The notes under the pieces: model-generated
What the model was told of the DNA's origin: nothing
What the model saw: only the letters and a program-made list of their open reading frames with translations
Databases searched by the model: none
Position numbers and translations under genes: made by a program
NCBI GenBank assembly: GCA_007753675.1
Contig: CP036432.1
Coordinates: forward strand, 6,112,394-6,176,393
Source: Stieleria magnilauensis
GTDB lineage: Bacteria > Planctomycetota > Planctomycetia > Pirellulales > Pirellulaceae
Reading direction: 5' to 3'
Length of the DNA: 64,000 nt
Shown here: positions 24,950 through 34,162 of the stretch, one piece after another
How the letters are laid out: the number at the start of each line of letters is the position of its first letter
Numbering within the stretch: the stretch's first letter is position 1

Positions 24950-26247
24950 ATCAACCTCGTCTTTCCGGTGAGCAGTTCCTGCATCATGCCGGCTTTGATC
25001 TGGCGAGCCTTGTCGATCTTCGCCTCGATCGCGGTGATCTCTGCGTCCATGTCGGAAAGGACTTCGGCGATGGCGCTTTGTTCTTCTTGGCTAGGAAAGG
25101 GGATTTCAAAAGCATTCAAGCTCTTGTTTGTGATTTGATTGATCGTCGCTCCCAGATGTTCGTGAATCTGCTTCTTGATTTGCCCAGACTTGAAATGATG
25201 GTAAACGAAGTCGTTGTACTCACTCCGAAAGACAGCCATAAAGGCACCGAACACGTGACCAGACGACTCCGCATGAGCATCAATTTGAGCGCACTTGCCA
25301 ATCAAATTACGACTGCCGTTCCGAACACAAATGAGAATGTCCCCCTTCTGAACGAAAACTCGGGTTGGCAACTCCATCGAAACGTAAACGCTGTCATCGT
25401 AAACCAGTGTTCCGTTCGCGACGTTTGACGCCCGAAGGACTAACGTACCCCCTTCACCGCATACGTCCGATGGTGCGTAGGTGAGTCCGGCGACGGCTTC
25501 GCCAATTTCAGCGAGCTTCTTAATTTCCCACTCTCCCTCAAACCCTGGGAGTCGTTTTTTGCCGGTGAGCAATTGCTGCATGGCGGCTTGTTTTAGGTTG
25601 CGTTTCTTGGCGAGCAGACGCTCCAGCGATTCGACCAACGCGTCCGCATCCCCCAACGCCTCCGCAATCGCTTCCTGCTCGGTAAGAGTATGTGGCCATG
25701 GCAACTCTAATTTGGCGAAGCGGCTGACACCAAGATGTGCTACCGATGTTGTCTGAAGTGCGATCTTTGCAAAAACACCTGTAGCCTGGCAGTAACGAAA
25801 CAAGTAGGTCGCAAACTTTGGGCATGTCGCTTCGCGTGCACGAAACCGCACAAGTGCATTCTGAATTGCACAAGGTTTCCCGTATTCGTCGCAATACATG
25901 GCACAGCGACCGACCAATTCAAGACTCTGGCCCTCATTCAAAAGAACATCACCGTACTTGAGTCGGTACAAACCAAACTCATCGTCCGTCATCGGCATGT
26001 GGAGAACGTCATCCAGAACAATCTGTCCATCAAACACATTCATCGTGCGGAGGTAAGGACGTAGTTTTCCTGGCGCATTTGCTGCGAGTGCTTTTCCCGC
26101 GCGTACGTCGCCCATTTCTCCGACTGGCCTTACACACCAGTCGTTGGGCACTTTCCCGATCTCCGATTGTTTGTGTCCCGGACAAATCGAGTAGCGAACT
26201 GGCTTTTCGTTCGCGGTGTCGGACGCTGCCATTGCTTTCACACTCAT
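24946..26247 (-). CDS. hsdS: Type I restriction-modification specificity subunit
   Basis: A 433-residue protein with two target-recognition domains, each followed by a conserved helix. The first helix ends AAMQQLLTGKKRLPGF (about residues 214-230) and the second ends GMMQELLTGKTRL at the C-terminus; these internal repeats are the spacer helices that set the distance between the two half-sites. It directs both methylation and restriction to a bipartite sequence that cannot be predicted by reading. Start ATG overlaps the hsdM stop (ATGA). Both halves look complete. Confidence 0.95.
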   Translation of the reverse strand: MSVKAMAASDTANEKPVRYSICPGHKQSEIGKVPNDWCVRPVGEMGDVRAGKALAANAPGKLRPYLRTMNVFDGQIVLDDVLHMPMTDDEFGLYRLKYGDVLLNEGQSLELVGRCAMYCDEYGKPCAIQNALVRFRAREATCPKFATYLFRYCQATGVFAKIALQTTSVAHLGVSRFAKLELPWPHTLTEQEAIAEALGDADALVESLERLLAKKRNLKQAAMQQLLTGKKRLPGFEGEWEIKKLAEIGEAVAGLTYAPSDVCGEGGTLVLRASNVANGTLVYDDSVYVSMELPTRVFVQKGDILICVRNGSRNLIGKCAQIDAHAESSGHVFGAFMAVFRSEYNDFVYHHFKSGQIKKQIHEHLGATINQITNKSLNAFEIPFPSQEEQSAIAEVLSDMDAEITAIEAKIDKARQIKAGMMQELLTGKTRLI

Positions 26248-28958
26248 ACCGGGAACCCCATGCGTTCAAGGTGACGGTTGACGCTGGTTTCCAGTTCGCT
26301 GGCTCGTTCGACCAATTGCGGCATGGGCGTTTCGTACCGCTCGGCCAATTCCTTCACGCGGCTGGCCAAAGATTGGCTGATTCGATCCATCTCGCCGTGA
26401 ACTTTCTCATCGAGCGTGGGCATCCATTTGTCGTCGACGACCAGCGTCTTGATTTCGTCCTCGGTCAGGCCCGGATATTTTTCGTATACGAGCGTGTCGA
26501 GTTCCGCTTCGGCCTCTTTGATCTTGCTTTTGATTGCCGTGATGTCGTCGCCCAGGCGCAGGTACTCGGTCAAGACGCGCAAGTCGCCCACTGATTCGTC
26601 GTTTGGATTGGTGGCGACCAGTTCACGGATGGTGGTCTCCGCTGAATCGGCCAAGTCCTTGGCCAGCTTCCTTGCATCAGCGGCCGCCTTGTAACTGGCG
26701 TCGTATTGCTCGTAGAACGCCTTGTCGTCCAAGTCCTCGGTCTCCTTCGCCGCTTTGCGAACGTCAGAAATCTTCAACTTGCCCTTATTGTTTTTGAGCG
26801 ACTCGATGCGTGGATCGGAGAACATTTCTAGAATTCCATTTCGCTCGGCCTGTTCGGTCGCCAGAGCTGACGTGTACTTGCGATGATCCTCAGGAAAACG
26901 ATCTTGCCAGACTTCGACAAACGCTTCCTGCCAAGCGACTTTGGCATCGGTCTTCCCCGAAACACCATTGAGCGGGCCTTCCTCGCCACTGTGCTCTTCC
27001 TCCAACTCAGTAACGGCTGCCTCCAGGTTTTCTCGCTCGCCTTCCAAAGCGTTGATCGCATCCTGCTCGGCCTGAAAGAATCTAGCCACGATGAATGGCT
27101 TCGGGATCAGATCGCACACCCAGCCTTTGTCTTTTGATTTCCCGTTCTTGTCCTTTTCAATGATTCGCTCAGTTTCCGCGATCCAGCCATCGGCCGAGAT
27201 CGAATAGCAATCGTCCTGCATCGTGTCGGACCAATAGTCCATCAGATGCTGGTAGACCGCATAGTGGTCGATCAGCGGCTTGCCTCGGTAGTGCCTCAGT
27301 AATGCCTCGCTGATCTCGATGATCAGTTCCTTTGGCTTGTAACCTGCTTCCAGCGAGCGAAGTTGTTTCGCGGTCTTCTTTCGCCACTTGGCAAAGTGAT
27401 CGTTCATGCCGGTGATGTAGTCGGTGAACTCATGGTGCTCGAAGATCGTGCTTTTAACCGTGGCCATGTCGACCGCAAGATCGCGATAGCCCTCGCGATT
27501 TTCCTTGAACAACGCTTTGCGTAGCGTCGGACAAACCTCCCAGAACTCCTGCATGGCGTCGATGTCGGCGATCGGTATTCCGCCGAACAAGTGCGCCGCG
27601 ATGTCTTGCGTGTCTTCCGTCTCTTGGCTCTCGATGTAACGGGGCAGGTTCAGGTTGAACTCATTGCGTTCGATTTCGTCGAAACCGACGTGTCGTGAAT
27701 AGCCCGGCTTTTCTGTGCCCGCGTTGAAGGTGTCGACGATGCGATGAATATCTTGCGATCGCAAACGGTTCTTTGGACCGTCCTTCATGAAGCCTTTGCT
27801 GGCGTCGATCATGAAGATCCCTTTGCGAGCGGCCGCATCGCGTTTGTCGACGATGACGATGCAAGCGGGAATGCCCGTGCCGTAGAACAAGTTGGCGGGC
27901 AGACCGATGATGCCTTTGATGTATCCGCTGCGAATCAGTTTTTTGCGGATCGCGGCTTCCGCGTTGCCTCGAAACAAAACCCCGTGGGGCAGAATGCAAG
28001 CCCCGGTGCCGGTACTCTTGAGCGACCGAACGATGTGCAACAGGTAGGCATAGTCGCCTTGCTTGCCCGGTGGTGTGCCGAACGGCTGAAAGCGATTCCA
28101 CTCGTCGTTTTCAGGATCGACGCCGGTGCTCCAGCGTTTGTCGGAAAAGGGAGGATTGGCGACGACGTAGTCAAACGTGGCCAGTTGGCCTTTGGGTTTG
28201 AATTTAGGATCGGAGAGCGTGTTGCCTTGCACGATCTCGGCCGTCGGATAGTTGTGCAGGATCATGTTCATCCGCGCCAGACCGCTGGTGGCGACGTCTT
28301 TTTCTTGTCCATAAAGCGTCACGTGGGTCGGTGCCTGGTCGCCGACTTTCAACAAGAGCGAACCGGAACCACAGGTCGGGTCATAGACGGTGGTCTCGCC
28401 ACTGGTTTTTGCTTCGCTGATGCCGATGATCTGCGCCATGATTCGGCTGACTTCGGCAGGCGTGTAGAACTGTCCCTTGCTCTTACCACTCTCGGTGGCA
28501 AAGTTCCGCATCAGATATTCATAGGCGTCGCCCAGAATGTCGTCGCCATCGGCACGGTTCTTAGAAAAGTCGAGTGCCTTGCGTTCAAAGATGGCGACCA
28601 GATTCGTTAGCCGCTCGGCCTTTTCATCACCGTCGCCGAGTTTCTCGTCGTTGAAGTCCGGAAAGTCGGACTGCGAGAGCATCTGGTTTGCTTTGGCAAG
28701 CGGTTCGATGATCTTGGTGTTGATCTTGTCGCCGATGTCTTTGGTCCCCTTGAGGGCGACCATGTCGGTGAAGCTGGCGCCTTCGGGGATTTTGATCGGC
28801 GAACGGCGCGGGGACATCCCTGCATATTTGTCGCTGATGTACTTGATGAACAACAGTGAAAGGACGTAATCCTTGTACTGGCTGGCATCCATCCCGCCAC
28901 GCAGCTCATCGCAGCTTGCCCAGAGGGATGAATAGATTTCCGATTTCTTCAACGCCAT
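26244..28958 (-). CDS. hsdM: Type I DNA methyltransferase subunit with long C-terminal extension
   Basis: A 904-residue protein from ATG 28958, with AAGGAA upstream. The N-terminal helical domain (HsdM_N) is followed by the SAM-binding motif I DPTCGSGS (193-200) and the catalytic NPPF (268-271) of N6-adenine methyltransferases. The core ends near residue 470. The remaining ~400 residues are unusual: helical, with charged coiled-coil stretches (about 640-680 and 800-860), where classical HsdM proteins are ~500-550 residues. Long forms of this type exist in several phyla. It probably mediates contacts with HsdR. Product methylates adenine in the HsdS target. Confidence 0.95.
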   Translation of the reverse strand: MALKKSEIYSSLWASCDELRGGMDASQYKDYVLSLLFIKYISDKYAGMSPRRSPIKIPEGASFTDMVALKGTKDIGDKINTKIIEPLAKANQMLSQSDFPDFNDEKLGDGDEKAERLTNLVAIFERKALDFSKNRADGDDILGDAYEYLMRNFATESGKSKGQFYTPAEVSRIMAQIIGISEAKTSGETTVYDPTCGSGSLLLKVGDQAPTHVTLYGQEKDVATSGLARMNMILHNYPTAEIVQGNTLSDPKFKPKGQLATFDYVVANPPFSDKRWSTGVDPENDEWNRFQPFGTPPGKQGDYAYLLHIVRSLKSTGTGACILPHGVLFRGNAEAAIRKKLIRSGYIKGIIGLPANLFYGTGIPACIVIVDKRDAAARKGIFMIDASKGFMKDGPKNRLRSQDIHRIVDTFNAGTEKPGYSRHVGFDEIERNEFNLNLPRYIESQETEDTQDIAAHLFGGIPIADIDAMQEFWEVCPTLRKALFKENREGYRDLAVDMATVKSTIFEHHEFTDYITGMNDHFAKWRKKTAKQLRSLEAGYKPKELIIEISEALLRHYRGKPLIDHYAVYQHLMDYWSDTMQDDCYSISADGWIAETERIIEKDKNGKSKDKGWVCDLIPKPFIVARFFQAEQDAINALEGERENLEAAVTELEEEHSGEEGPLNGVSGKTDAKVAWQEAFVEVWQDRFPEDHRKYTSALATEQAERNGILEMFSDPRIESLKNNKGKLKISDVRKAAKETEDLDDKAFYEQYDASYKAAADARKLAKDLADSAETTIRELVATNPNDESVGDLRVLTEYLRLGDDITAIKSKIKEAEAELDTLVYEKYPGLTEDEIKTLVVDDKWMPTLDEKVHGEMDRISQSLASRVKELAERYETPMPQLVERASELETSVNRHLERMGFPV

Positions 28959-28979
28959 GCGTGCGAATTCCTTCAGTGA

Positions 28980-29186
28980 TTATCGCGGTCGTTTCGGTGT
29001 GACGGGCTTTTCGATCTCCTTTAGGAAATCTTCGAGGTCTGTGCGTTTGAAGAGCCGATATCCATTGGCTGGGTTCCGGTGCATCGGAATGCGACCTTCC
29101 TCTGCCCATTTTCGCAGCGTGTTTTGTGCGACCCCGATCAGTTCCGCAGCTTCCGCCGTTTTCACGTACTCGGTCAGCTTTGGCAT
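28980..29186 (-). CDS. Excisionase/MerR-type helix-turn-helix protein
   Basis: A 68-residue protein with AAELIGVAQNTLRKWAEEGR and RNPANGYRLFKRTDLEDFL, the winged-helix pattern of MerR/excisionase-family DNA-binding proteins. AAGGAGTGG precedes the ATG by about 6-10 bases, a strong ribosome binding site. It is 21 bases upstream of hsdM and is probably the first gene of the minus-strand operon. Small HTH genes of this type commonly precede hsd operons and are thought to control their expression. An excisionase role for the island is possible but not shown. Confidence 0.75.
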   Translation of the reverse strand: MPKLTEYVKTAEAAELIGVAQNTLRKWAEEGRIPMHRNPANGYRLFKRTDLEDFLKEIEKPVTPKRPR

Positions 29187-29314
29187 CGATCCACTCCTTG
29201 AGTTTTTGATGTTGTCCCCAACCTCCAGAGTCTATCAAAGTCTGCAACGCTGAGATACCATGCTGCTAAGCACTAACCACCCAGCCGTCCGGCTTCGAAC
29301 GGCGATCAACTCGA

Positions 29315-30892
29315 ATGGGGCGTTCCATGGCAGTTTCGATCGAGATGCTACACGCAGTACCTCAGCAAGAGGTGTACTCTCGAGTGCGTGACTTGATTCG
29401 CCGATCGAACAAGGTTTCGGTCGCGGTTGGGTTCCTAACCGAAGCTGGCGTTTCGTTAATCTCGTCCGCCATTACTCCCAATCCAGCTGTGCTCCATTCA
29501 CTGGTTGTTGGCGCGACAACGCTGAAGGCTTGTGATGGCTTAGATCAATTGCTTGCCGTCGGCGTTCCGTCACGCAATCTGAAAGTCTATCTGGGGCACA
29601 CCCGCCCGGGTCGTGGCAATAGCTTCACAAAATACCATCCGATGATGCATAGCAAGGTCTACTTGTTTGAGTCAGATAACCAAGCGTCCGCGATCGTAGG
29701 TTCCCACAACATGACTGGCTTCGCACTTGCGGGCCAGAACTCAGAAGCGTCGCTCTTGATTAGCGGAGATCGCACGGATCCCGTGTTCGACGAAATCCGA
29801 TCACACGTGGCAGCTATTGAGTCGGGTTCTCAACAGTACGATCCAACCAAGAGTCATGCGTATGCATGGTGGTTTCGCCAACTCTTCAATGGCTACATGT
29901 ACAAGGTGCTTTACGGGGATGGTGAAGACGGGGTCGAATTCAAGCGAAATGTCGTTGCAATTGCGGTCTCAAACCAAGGTGCGGCTCCTCAACTGGGTGA
30001 CATCATTTACGTTGAGGTGCCAGAGCAATTCAAAATCATGAGAGCACTGGGTGAAGAGGTCCACTTCTATGTCCTTTCGCAACTGCCGCAGTCTGTCGAA
30101 CAGGGGCTAACTCAATTGGCGAAGTGTCCAATTGCATTCACCGGCCATGTAAAAGGCAGCAATGAGGATGGTGTCCACCAAGGCCGAGCAGAGTGGATTA
30201 TCAATGATTTGAGCAACCCCATTCTGCAGCGAACTAGTGGCACGGTGAGCCCTGTGCCCAGTCCGACCGAGATCCAGGTGTTTATTCGAGTCGATCGGCT
30301 CCTGCACGAACGATACAAATACTTTTTTGATGTTGGGAAATCTTGGCAGCCTGTTTATGACGACGATGCAAAATCTGATTTGGTTGTTGAACCGGAAATC
30401 GGTGACCACTTTCAAAGATTGAACCTCATCCCGGCCGAGCACCTGCCATGGAAGAAAGTTGTTGACCTGGCGCCCACCGGCGAAAATGGCGAGGAAAGCG
30501 TTAATTACCGCGAGCTTTCACCTGACAGTGGGCGTTATTTCGTACTTTCACGTCGGAGAAAGCCATTTGAAAGTGAGACACAAGAACCAGATGGATCCCA
30601 GGACGATTCGGCTGAACTTGTCGAGCCGACTGCTGAAACTGAGTTGGTGCGACAGATCCCAAGCGAAGTCTGGTTCGCTGTCGCTAAATGGGCGAAAGAA
30701 AATGACAAATTAGAAGGTTGGCAGAGAAGCATCAGTTACTCGATAGGTAGAAAGCTTGCCAATATAGAATCGCCGTCTGAAAAGCAGGCCAAACAGGCCG
30801 TTCGTTTGCTCGCGACTGCGTTAGGCGAGGCTTTTGAGCATGACTCATTGACCTCGGAGTTGGCGCAGGCGGTTCACAACCTGTCGAGGTAG
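29315..30892 (+). CDS. Phospholipase D-fold (PLDc) protein, putative nuclease
   Basis: A 525-residue protein (ATG 29315, or ATG 29327), divergent from the HTH gene. Residues ~10-175 form a PLDc domain with one HxK-type motif, MHSKVYLFESDNQASAIVGSHNMTGF: His, Lys and the GSxN pair are present, while the usual Asp four residues after Lys is Glu. One HKD half implies that it acts as a dimer, as in Nuc/BfiI-type PLD nucleases. The C-terminal ~330 residues are unrecognised: strands, then an Asp/Glu-rich linker and a helical end. It lies inside the restriction island, so a defence nuclease role is reasonable but unproven. Confidence 0.65.
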   Translation: MGRSMAVSIEMLHAVPQQEVYSRVRDLIRRSNKVSVAVGFLTEAGVSLISSAITPNPAVLHSLVVGATTLKACDGLDQLLAVGVPSRNLKVYLGHTRPGRGNSFTKYHPMMHSKVYLFESDNQASAIVGSHNMTGFALAGQNSEASLLISGDRTDPVFDEIRSHVAAIESGSQQYDPTKSHAYAWWFRQLFNGYMYKVLYGDGEDGVEFKRNVVAIAVSNQGAAPQLGDIIYVEVPEQFKIMRALGEEVHFYVLSQLPQSVEQGLTQLAKCPIAFTGHVKGSNEDGVHQGRAEWIINDLSNPILQRTSGTVSPVPSPTEIQVFIRVDRLLHERYKYFFDVGKSWQPVYDDDAKSDLVVEPEIGDHFQRLNLIPAEHLPWKKVVDLAPTGENGEESVNYRELSPDSGRYFVLSRRRKPFESETQEPDGSQDDSAELVEPTAETELVRQIPSEVWFAVAKWAKENDKLEGWQRSISYSIGRKLANIESPSEKQAKQAVRLLATALGEAFEHDSLTSELAQAVHNLSR

Positions 30893-31230
30893 CAACGGGC
30901 TCAAGAATGCATTCTTCTCAAGAGTCGCTGATCAAATGCTTACCGTTATCTGTTCTTAACCAGCGATGCTTCGCTCGCCCGTGTAAACCGAGACCCACAT
31001 GTCAAACAGAGACTCAGAGAGTTCTCGGGGTTGTCTCTGGGGTGCGGGGCGAACCAGGGTGGTTGAGTTCGGCAGCCCGGAGTCTCCCTGCGAAAGTGAG
31101 AACTTTGGTTTTGGACGCCGCGGTGGCGAAAGACCGCGAAAAAGGGGGCGGAAACGAGAAACGCCCGCGGGTCATGTTGGACCGACGGGCGTTAACTGGT
31201 TCGCGAGAGTTTTCGCTTTTTTAAATTCAG
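30893..31230. other. Non-coding stretch between PLD gene and tRNA-Asn, with a hairpin
   Basis: 338 bases without a convincing gene; the open frames here have no coding character. It holds one perfect inverted repeat, AACGCCCG (31160-31167) with CGGGCGTT (31186-31193). On the - strand this lies about 38 bases beyond the tRNA 3' end and is followed by a T-rich run, so it may terminate the tRNA transcript. This is also where an island attachment junction would be expected. Confidence 0.5.
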
Positions 31231-31303
31231 CTCCCCCGGCAGGACTCGAACCTGCGACAAGGCGGTTAACAGCCGCCTGCTCTACCAACTGAGCTACAGG
31301 GGA
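31231..31303 (-). tRNA. tRNA-Asn (anticodon GTT)
   Basis: A full cloverleaf reads on the - strand. The acceptor stem TCCCCTG pairs with CGGGGGA; the D arm is GCTCAGTTGGTAGAGC; the anticodon stem GGCGG/CCGCC carries loop CTGTTAA, giving GTT; the T arm GCAGGTTCGAGTCCTGC is canonical. The discriminator base is G at 31231 and CCA is not encoded. The island genes lie directly beyond its 3' end. Confidence 0.97.
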
Positions 31304-31666
31304 TTGGTATGTCCGGCCGGGTTGCCTTGGTGGGCGATCGGCCGGGGCCGCCGGGCGTTTTCTCCCGGTGGGTCGCGAAGTTTAGTTTCTCGACTTTTCA
31401 CTGACAAGATCTCTTGCCTGAGACTCCCAAAATCGTTGGCAGGTTCGGTTTTTGCCCGGTTTTGACGGCCTTTCCTTTTAAAACAGCCACCCGAGCAGGC
31501 CCCGATTCGCCGAATTGCTTCCCCCGAGGGGCTTGGGCGGCATGGATCAGATCCCCCGCCCCAGACTTGCGGGGCGCTGTTGAGCCCCACATCGGCATCC
31601 AGTCTGGGGCGGTGGCGAGCGCGGGTTCTGTTGACTTAGTAGGGTGATTTGGACTATTTGGGGTGA
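31304..31666. other. Intergenic region between tRNA-Asn and lpxB
   Basis: 363 bases with no supported gene. It should hold the promoter of tRNA-Asn (- strand) and that of lpxB (+ strand). A GC-rich hairpin (CCCCGC near 31556 with GCGGGG near 31571) is visible. No clear -35/-10 pair could be assigned by eye. Confidence 0.5.
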
Positions 31667-33010
31667 ATGAATAAGACAATCTTCTTTTCGGTCGGTGAGC
31701 CCAGTGGCGATCAGCATGCGGCGCGGTTGATTCGGGCGCTGAAGGCCCGCGAACCGGAACTGCAGGTACGTGGTTTTGGTGGCCAGGAGATGCACCGGGC
31801 CGGCTGCACCGTGGACTTGGACCTGACCGAACACGCCGTCGTTGGGATTCTGGAGGTCCTGCCCAAACTCCGCGAATTCTTCCGCTTCGCCGATCAGGCC
31901 GAGGCGATCTTCGCCGCCGGAGGCGTGGACGCGGTCGTGTTGGTGGATTTCCCTGGGTTCAACTGGCACATCGCCAAGCGGGCGAAGAAGTATGGCATCC
32001 CGGTGATCTATTTCTGCCCCCCACAATTGTGGGCTTGGGGCGCCTGGCGGGTCAAAAAAATGAAAGCGACGGTCGATCACGTGTTGGCCGTGCTGCCGAT
32101 CGAGGAACAGTTTTTCAGCGGCCACGGGATCCCCACCAGCTTCGTCGGGCACCCGTTTTTTGATGCCGTCAGCGAATCAACGTTGGATACCGCACGGATG
32201 CAATCCTTGCGGTCGGCGGCCTCGGAATCGCAAACCGTGGCGGTGCTGCCGGGCTCACGGACTCATGAAGTCCATCGGAATTGGCCGGTGATGCTCGATG
32301 CGATCGCCGAATTGTCGGCGGCCAACCCGCAGGCTCGGTTTGCCATCGCCGCGTATCGCGAAAAGCATTTCGAGTTTTGCCAGGCGACCGCGAAGGCCGC
32401 CGCGACCGAAACGGGCAAGCCGCTGCCGATCGATTTTTACTTGGGAGCGACCAGCGAGGTCGTCGAACATGCCGCCTGCGCGATGATGGTCAGCGGGTCG
32501 GTCAGTTTGGAGTTGATGGCCCGGCAAACCCCCGCCGCAGTGATCTATCGCGTCGGCCGATTCCTGTACGCGTTTGGAAAATGCGTCGTCAAAGTCGACA
32601 GCATGACGCTGCCGAATTTGATGCCGGAAGCCTCGCGGCCTGTTGATTCAGTCGATCTTCCGAATTCAACGCGATCATGTCAGCCGGACGCGCCAGCGAG
32701 GGGCGGCGCGAGGCCCCTTGCTGACGCGTGCGGGCCTAAACAACCAGGCCGCTTGGCCCCGGGAAGCAGCAATGAACGCGTCTTCCCCGAAATCGTCTCG
32801 GTCGGCAACCCTGCCAAGGCGAGGGATTTTTTGGTGGCGACGGTCGGCCGGATGATGAACGACGCCGATTATCTGGCGACGAAACGTCAGCAGTTGGCAG
32901 GATTGCAAGATCGGTACGCCAAGCCGGGGGCGAGCGACCGCGCCGCGTCGAAGATTCTGGAGCTGTTGCCGCAGGGCCGCGTGGCCGATTTGCCGAGGCG
33001 GGCGGCGTAA
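31667..33010 (+). CDS. lpxB: Lipid-A-disaccharide synthase with in-frame palindromic insertion
   Basis: A 447-residue protein. It joins UDP-2,3-diacylglucosamine and lipid X in lipid A synthesis at the inner membrane. Family blocks are clear: FFSVGEPSGDQHAARLI at the start, VDFPGFNWHIAKRAKK, YFCPPQLWAWGAWRVKKM, LPGSRTHEV, MVSGSVSLELM and FPEIVSVGNPAKA. The usual length is ~380-395; the excess is a ~52-residue segment (residues ~320-371) between NLM and VFPEI that no other LpxB block explains and that corresponds to a palindromic repeat in DNA. The frame is kept, so the gene is probably functional with a surface loop. Confidence 0.9.
   Translation: MNKTIFFSVGEPSGDQHAARLIRALKAREPELQVRGFGGQEMHRAGCTVDLDLTEHAVVGILEVLPKLREFFRFADQAEAIFAAGGVDAVVLVDFPGFNWHIAKRAKKYGIPVIYFCPPQLWAWGAWRVKKMKATVDHVLAVLPIEEQFFSGHGIPTSFVGHPFFDAVSESTLDTARMQSLRSAASESQTVAVLPGSRTHEVHRNWPVMLDAIAELSAANPQARFAIAAYREKHFEFCQATAKAAATETGKPLPIDFYLGATSEVVEHAACAMMVSGSVSLELMARQTPAAVIYRVGRFLYAFGKCVVKVDSMTLPNLMPEASRPVDSVDLPNSTRSCQPDAPARGGARPLADACGPKQPGRLAPGSSNERVFPEIVSVGNPAKARDFLVATVGRMMNDADYLATKRQQLAGLQDRYAKPGASDRAASKILELLPQGRVADLPRRAA
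32624..32779 (+). repeat. In-frame palindromic element inside lpxB
   Basis: A 156-base insertion. Its core is an imperfect inverted repeat: the left arm at 32683-32704 (GCCGGACGCG...AGGGGC) and the right arm at 32713-32735 (GCCCCTTGCTGACGCG...). It encodes a chain with QPDAPARGG, a peptide signature I know from repeat-derived segments in Rhodopirellula-type proteomes. Length is 52 codons, so the frame of lpxB is preserved. Confidence 0.7.
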
Positions 33011-33218
33011 GCTGGACGCCGCCACTGGTTCGCGAAGGCCTTGGCGGGTTCCGCGTCGCGACGCGGTGGCCGGAGTTTTTTTGCAAATAATTGGGGGTTG
33101 TGGGCAAACCGGTTGCCGCTGGAAACCGTACTGTTTCGACTGTGACTGTCCATCCGGTCAGGCCGGCCGGCCTCCGGGTCTTGCCGAATTCCCCCACCGC
33201 ATTGATCTTTTCATCCTG

Positions 33219-34010
33219 ATGACGACTGAAACGACTCCACCGCGTTCTCTCGGTGCTGTGATGAGCAGCGAGGCGGGCTATGAAGCCGATGTTGATGATG
33301 CTCCGCTGAGAATCTCCGGTTTCGTCGCGTTGTTGTTGTCGCTGTTGAGCGGGTTCACGATCGTGGCGTTACCGATGGTCGGGTTTGCGATCGCAGCGGT
33401 GCTGTTCGGCATTTTCGCGCTGCGGAAAAGCGATTCGCAGTCCGTGCCGGTTGGCACGACAGCGGCGCGGATCGGGATCGTGTTGGCCGTGCTGTTTGGC
33501 ACTTGGGGCGTCGGCCGCTACTCGCTCAAGCGGAGCACGCTGGGCGGCCAAGCCGAATACTTTGCCCGCCAGTTCGTGCGGGTGGCCAGCAGCGGAAACG
33601 AGATCTACGCCAAGGAGCTTCAAAAAAGTTACGTCAATCGTTACTTGAAGACGATGCCGCTGGAGGAAACCTACGAGCTGGAGCGGTTGAAGAGGGAGCG
33701 GCAAATGAAAGAAGCCCGGGAGCGTGGCGAAGAGGTATCGCCTCCGGGAGACGAGGACAGCTCCACGGTCACCGATCTGGTCAAGTATCCGGTCGACCAC
33801 GAATGGGTGTTGTGGCGGCCGGTGCGCGTCTTCAGCCATTACGGTCGCCAGAAGGCGGAAGTGGTCTTGGCGGCCGACCGCAAAGAAAAAGGGTACAAGC
33901 TGCGGATCGTGTTGGAGTACCTGGTTCACAAGGAACGTGGCACGGCGGAGTGGTACGTTGAAACGTGTTTGCCGTACCGTGACCGGATCGTTGCCGAGTC
34001 GGTGTTGTAG
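33219..34010 (+). CDS. Membrane protein of unknown function
   Basis: A 263-residue protein from ATG 33219; an upstream in-frame start at 33066 would translate non-coding-looking sequence. Two hydrophobic segments (about residues 30-66: ISGFVALLLSLLSGFTIV and MVGFAIAAVLFGIFAL) and a third (IGIVLAVLFGTWGVGRY) form an N-terminal membrane domain. The soluble C-terminus has a charged helix (LERLKRERQMKEARERG) and a beta domain (VRVFSHYGRQKAEVVLAADRKEK). The layout, a short 'DUF4190-like' membrane start plus a beta domain, is frequent in planctomycetes, but no function is known. Confidence 0.65.
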   Translation: MTTETTPPRSLGAVMSSEAGYEADVDDAPLRISGFVALLLSLLSGFTIVALPMVGFAIAAVLFGIFALRKSDSQSVPVGTTAARIGIVLAVLFGTWGVGRYSLKRSTLGGQAEYFARQFVRVASSGNEIYAKELQKSYVNRYLKTMPLEETYELERLKRERQMKEARERGEEVSPPGDEDSSTVTDLVKYPVDHEWVLWRPVRVFSHYGRQKAEVVLAADRKEKGYKLRIVLEYLVHKERGTAEWYVETCLPYRDRIVAESVL

Positions 34011-34162
34011 CAAGCGCCGTCGAGTCGTTTGACGTCGTCGACGAACTCGCCACCACAGCGAAACACTTGGCGGGCTGTCGATTTGATCATCGCCGAAGCA
34101 CGAGTGAGCTGGTGGCGGTCAAGCAGCGCCGCCCAATGAAGCGTCGTTTCCTTCAGTTTGGG

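Noticed and set aside
27744-28610. 288-codon frame antisense to hsdM
   Set aside because: It overlaps the methyltransferase motifs of hsdM and has no coding signature of its own.
30907-31292. Overlapping open frames next to tRNA-Asn
   Set aside because: Composition is random-like, one frame runs into the tRNA gene, and no ribosome binding site is seen.
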